From Stutzerimonas nosocomialis (GTDB lineage Bacteria; Pseudomonadota; Gammaproteobacteria; Pseudomonadales; Pseudomonadaceae), in assembly GCF_005876855.1 (NCBI RefSeq), contig NZ_QLAE01000043.1, forward strand, positions 1 through 32,518: DNA of 32,518 nt. Direction: 5' to 3'. A model generated the notes under the pieces. The model made no database searches. It was not told where the DNA came from and saw only the letters and a list, made by a program, of their open reading frames with translations. Made by a program: the position numbers and the translations under genes. Position 1 is the first letter of the stretch. The number at the start of each line of letters is the position of its first letter. This document shows, one piece after another, positions 32,110 to 32,518 of this stretch.

Positions 32110-32518
32110 GCACATCCTCTTCTGACGGGCAAAAGCGAGCCGGCATGGCTGCGCCTGTGACAAGAGAGTCGTTTTGCCCGGCGACGTTCGCCGCAGGGGC
32201 TCGGGGCAGGCAGACAAACCGGACCCATCGATAGCCTAAGGGTGACGCCATTCGTGGTCGAGGCCGCTGCCGCATAGGCGCGGTTGCTTGAATGGGAGCG
32301 GTCGGAGACGCCTGGTCCCGATCGCTACGTCTGGCCTGCCCGAAGCCCGTCACGCCGGTCGCGCCGGGCCATGCGGCCATTTGGGTTGCGGTGAGGCCAT
32401 TCGCGGTCAAGACCGCCCCCTCGGGTTCGTGGACGGCACTGTGGGAGTGGACCGTTCCCATGGGTTCGTGGATGGCGTGTGGGAGCGGGGATGAGTGGGA
32501 ACGGGCGCGGTGTGGAGG
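32110..32518. repeat. Non-coding region with REP-like and short direct repeats
   Basis: No gene is supported in these 409 nt. CCATTCGTGGTCGAGGCCGC (32248-32267) recurs as CCATTCGCGGTCAAGACCGC (32397-32416) with three changes; the latter holds GCGGTC-AA-GACCGC. A direct repeat begins GGGTTCGTGGA at 32423 and again at 32462 (about 28 nt, period 39) and ends in GTGGGAGTGG or GTGGGAGCGG. GGGAGCGGTC also occurs near 32295. These units share their core with the pair inside hrpA. The promoter of the DUF445 gene must lie in the left part. Confidence 0.65.

Noticed and set aside
32248-32518. Possible CRISPR array at the right edge
   Set aside because: Units are unequal, partly palindromic and irregularly spaced, with no cas genes; they fit REP-like repeats better.
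1-32518. A mobile element, phage or toxin-antitoxin/defence island
   Set aside because: No integrase, transposase, phage structural, restriction or toxin-antitoxin motif was seen, and most genes fit a conserved pseudomonad background.

Overview
The window is high-GC bacterial chromosome with dense, short-spaced genes. It most resembles Pseudomonadaceae, and the Pseudomonas stutzeri (Stutzerimonas) group is the best guess. The reasons are a CcoM-type micro-subunit of cbb3 oxidase, a phaJ1/fadD2/fadD1/hrpA neighbourhood that recalls Pseudomonas aeruginosa, a PaAP-type secreted aminopeptidase, NasT-style control of nirBD, and Pseudomonas-type extragenic palindromes. No phage, IS element, tRNA, rRNA or CRISPR array was seen.

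Layout. (1) 1-1330: the tail of an unknown gene, an AlkB-type DNA repair dioxygenase, a 53-residue basic protein, then ccoM behind two Anr/FNR-type boxes. (2) 1350-4480: a FUSC / DUF1656 / HlyD-type efflux operon behind a SlyA/MarR-like palindrome, closed by a REP-like hairpin pair. (3) 4596-8346, minus strand: codB, a PucR-family regulator and codA, joined by ATGA overlaps. This is a pyrimidine-base uptake and deamination operon. (4) 8612-12964: phaJ1 (minus), then fadD2 and fadD1 (plus), a fatty-acyl-CoA supply and hydroxyacyl-CoA module. (5) 13197-16434: a secreted M28 aminopeptidase, then two lipoproteins of unknown function on the minus strand. (6) 16692-20879: the helicase gene hrpA, carrying an in-frame insert that contains an inverted pair of REP-like units. 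(7) 20961-24088: cytochrome b561, a DUF3087 membrane protein, a CitMHS transporter and a 52-residue membrane protein. (8) 24155-27457: nirBD behind a sigma54-like promoter and an RNA leader. The leader has two hexaloop hairpins, the second mutually exclusive with an intrinsic terminator, as expected for NasT (ANTAR) antitermination. (9) 27471-32109: a VOC/PhnB-like protein, an orphan curlin-repeat protein, a HIT protein, a DUF1615 lipoprotein and a DUF445 membrane protein. (10) 32110-32518: non-coding DNA rich in REP-like repeats.

The most interesting signals are regulatory or structural: the dual-hexaloop nirB leader, the REP pair inside hrpA, the curlin-repeat protein with no curli export genes beside it, the SlyA-like operator without a local slyA, and CodA substitutions next to the metal-ligand aspartate. 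I saw no clear new multi-gene defence or mobile system.
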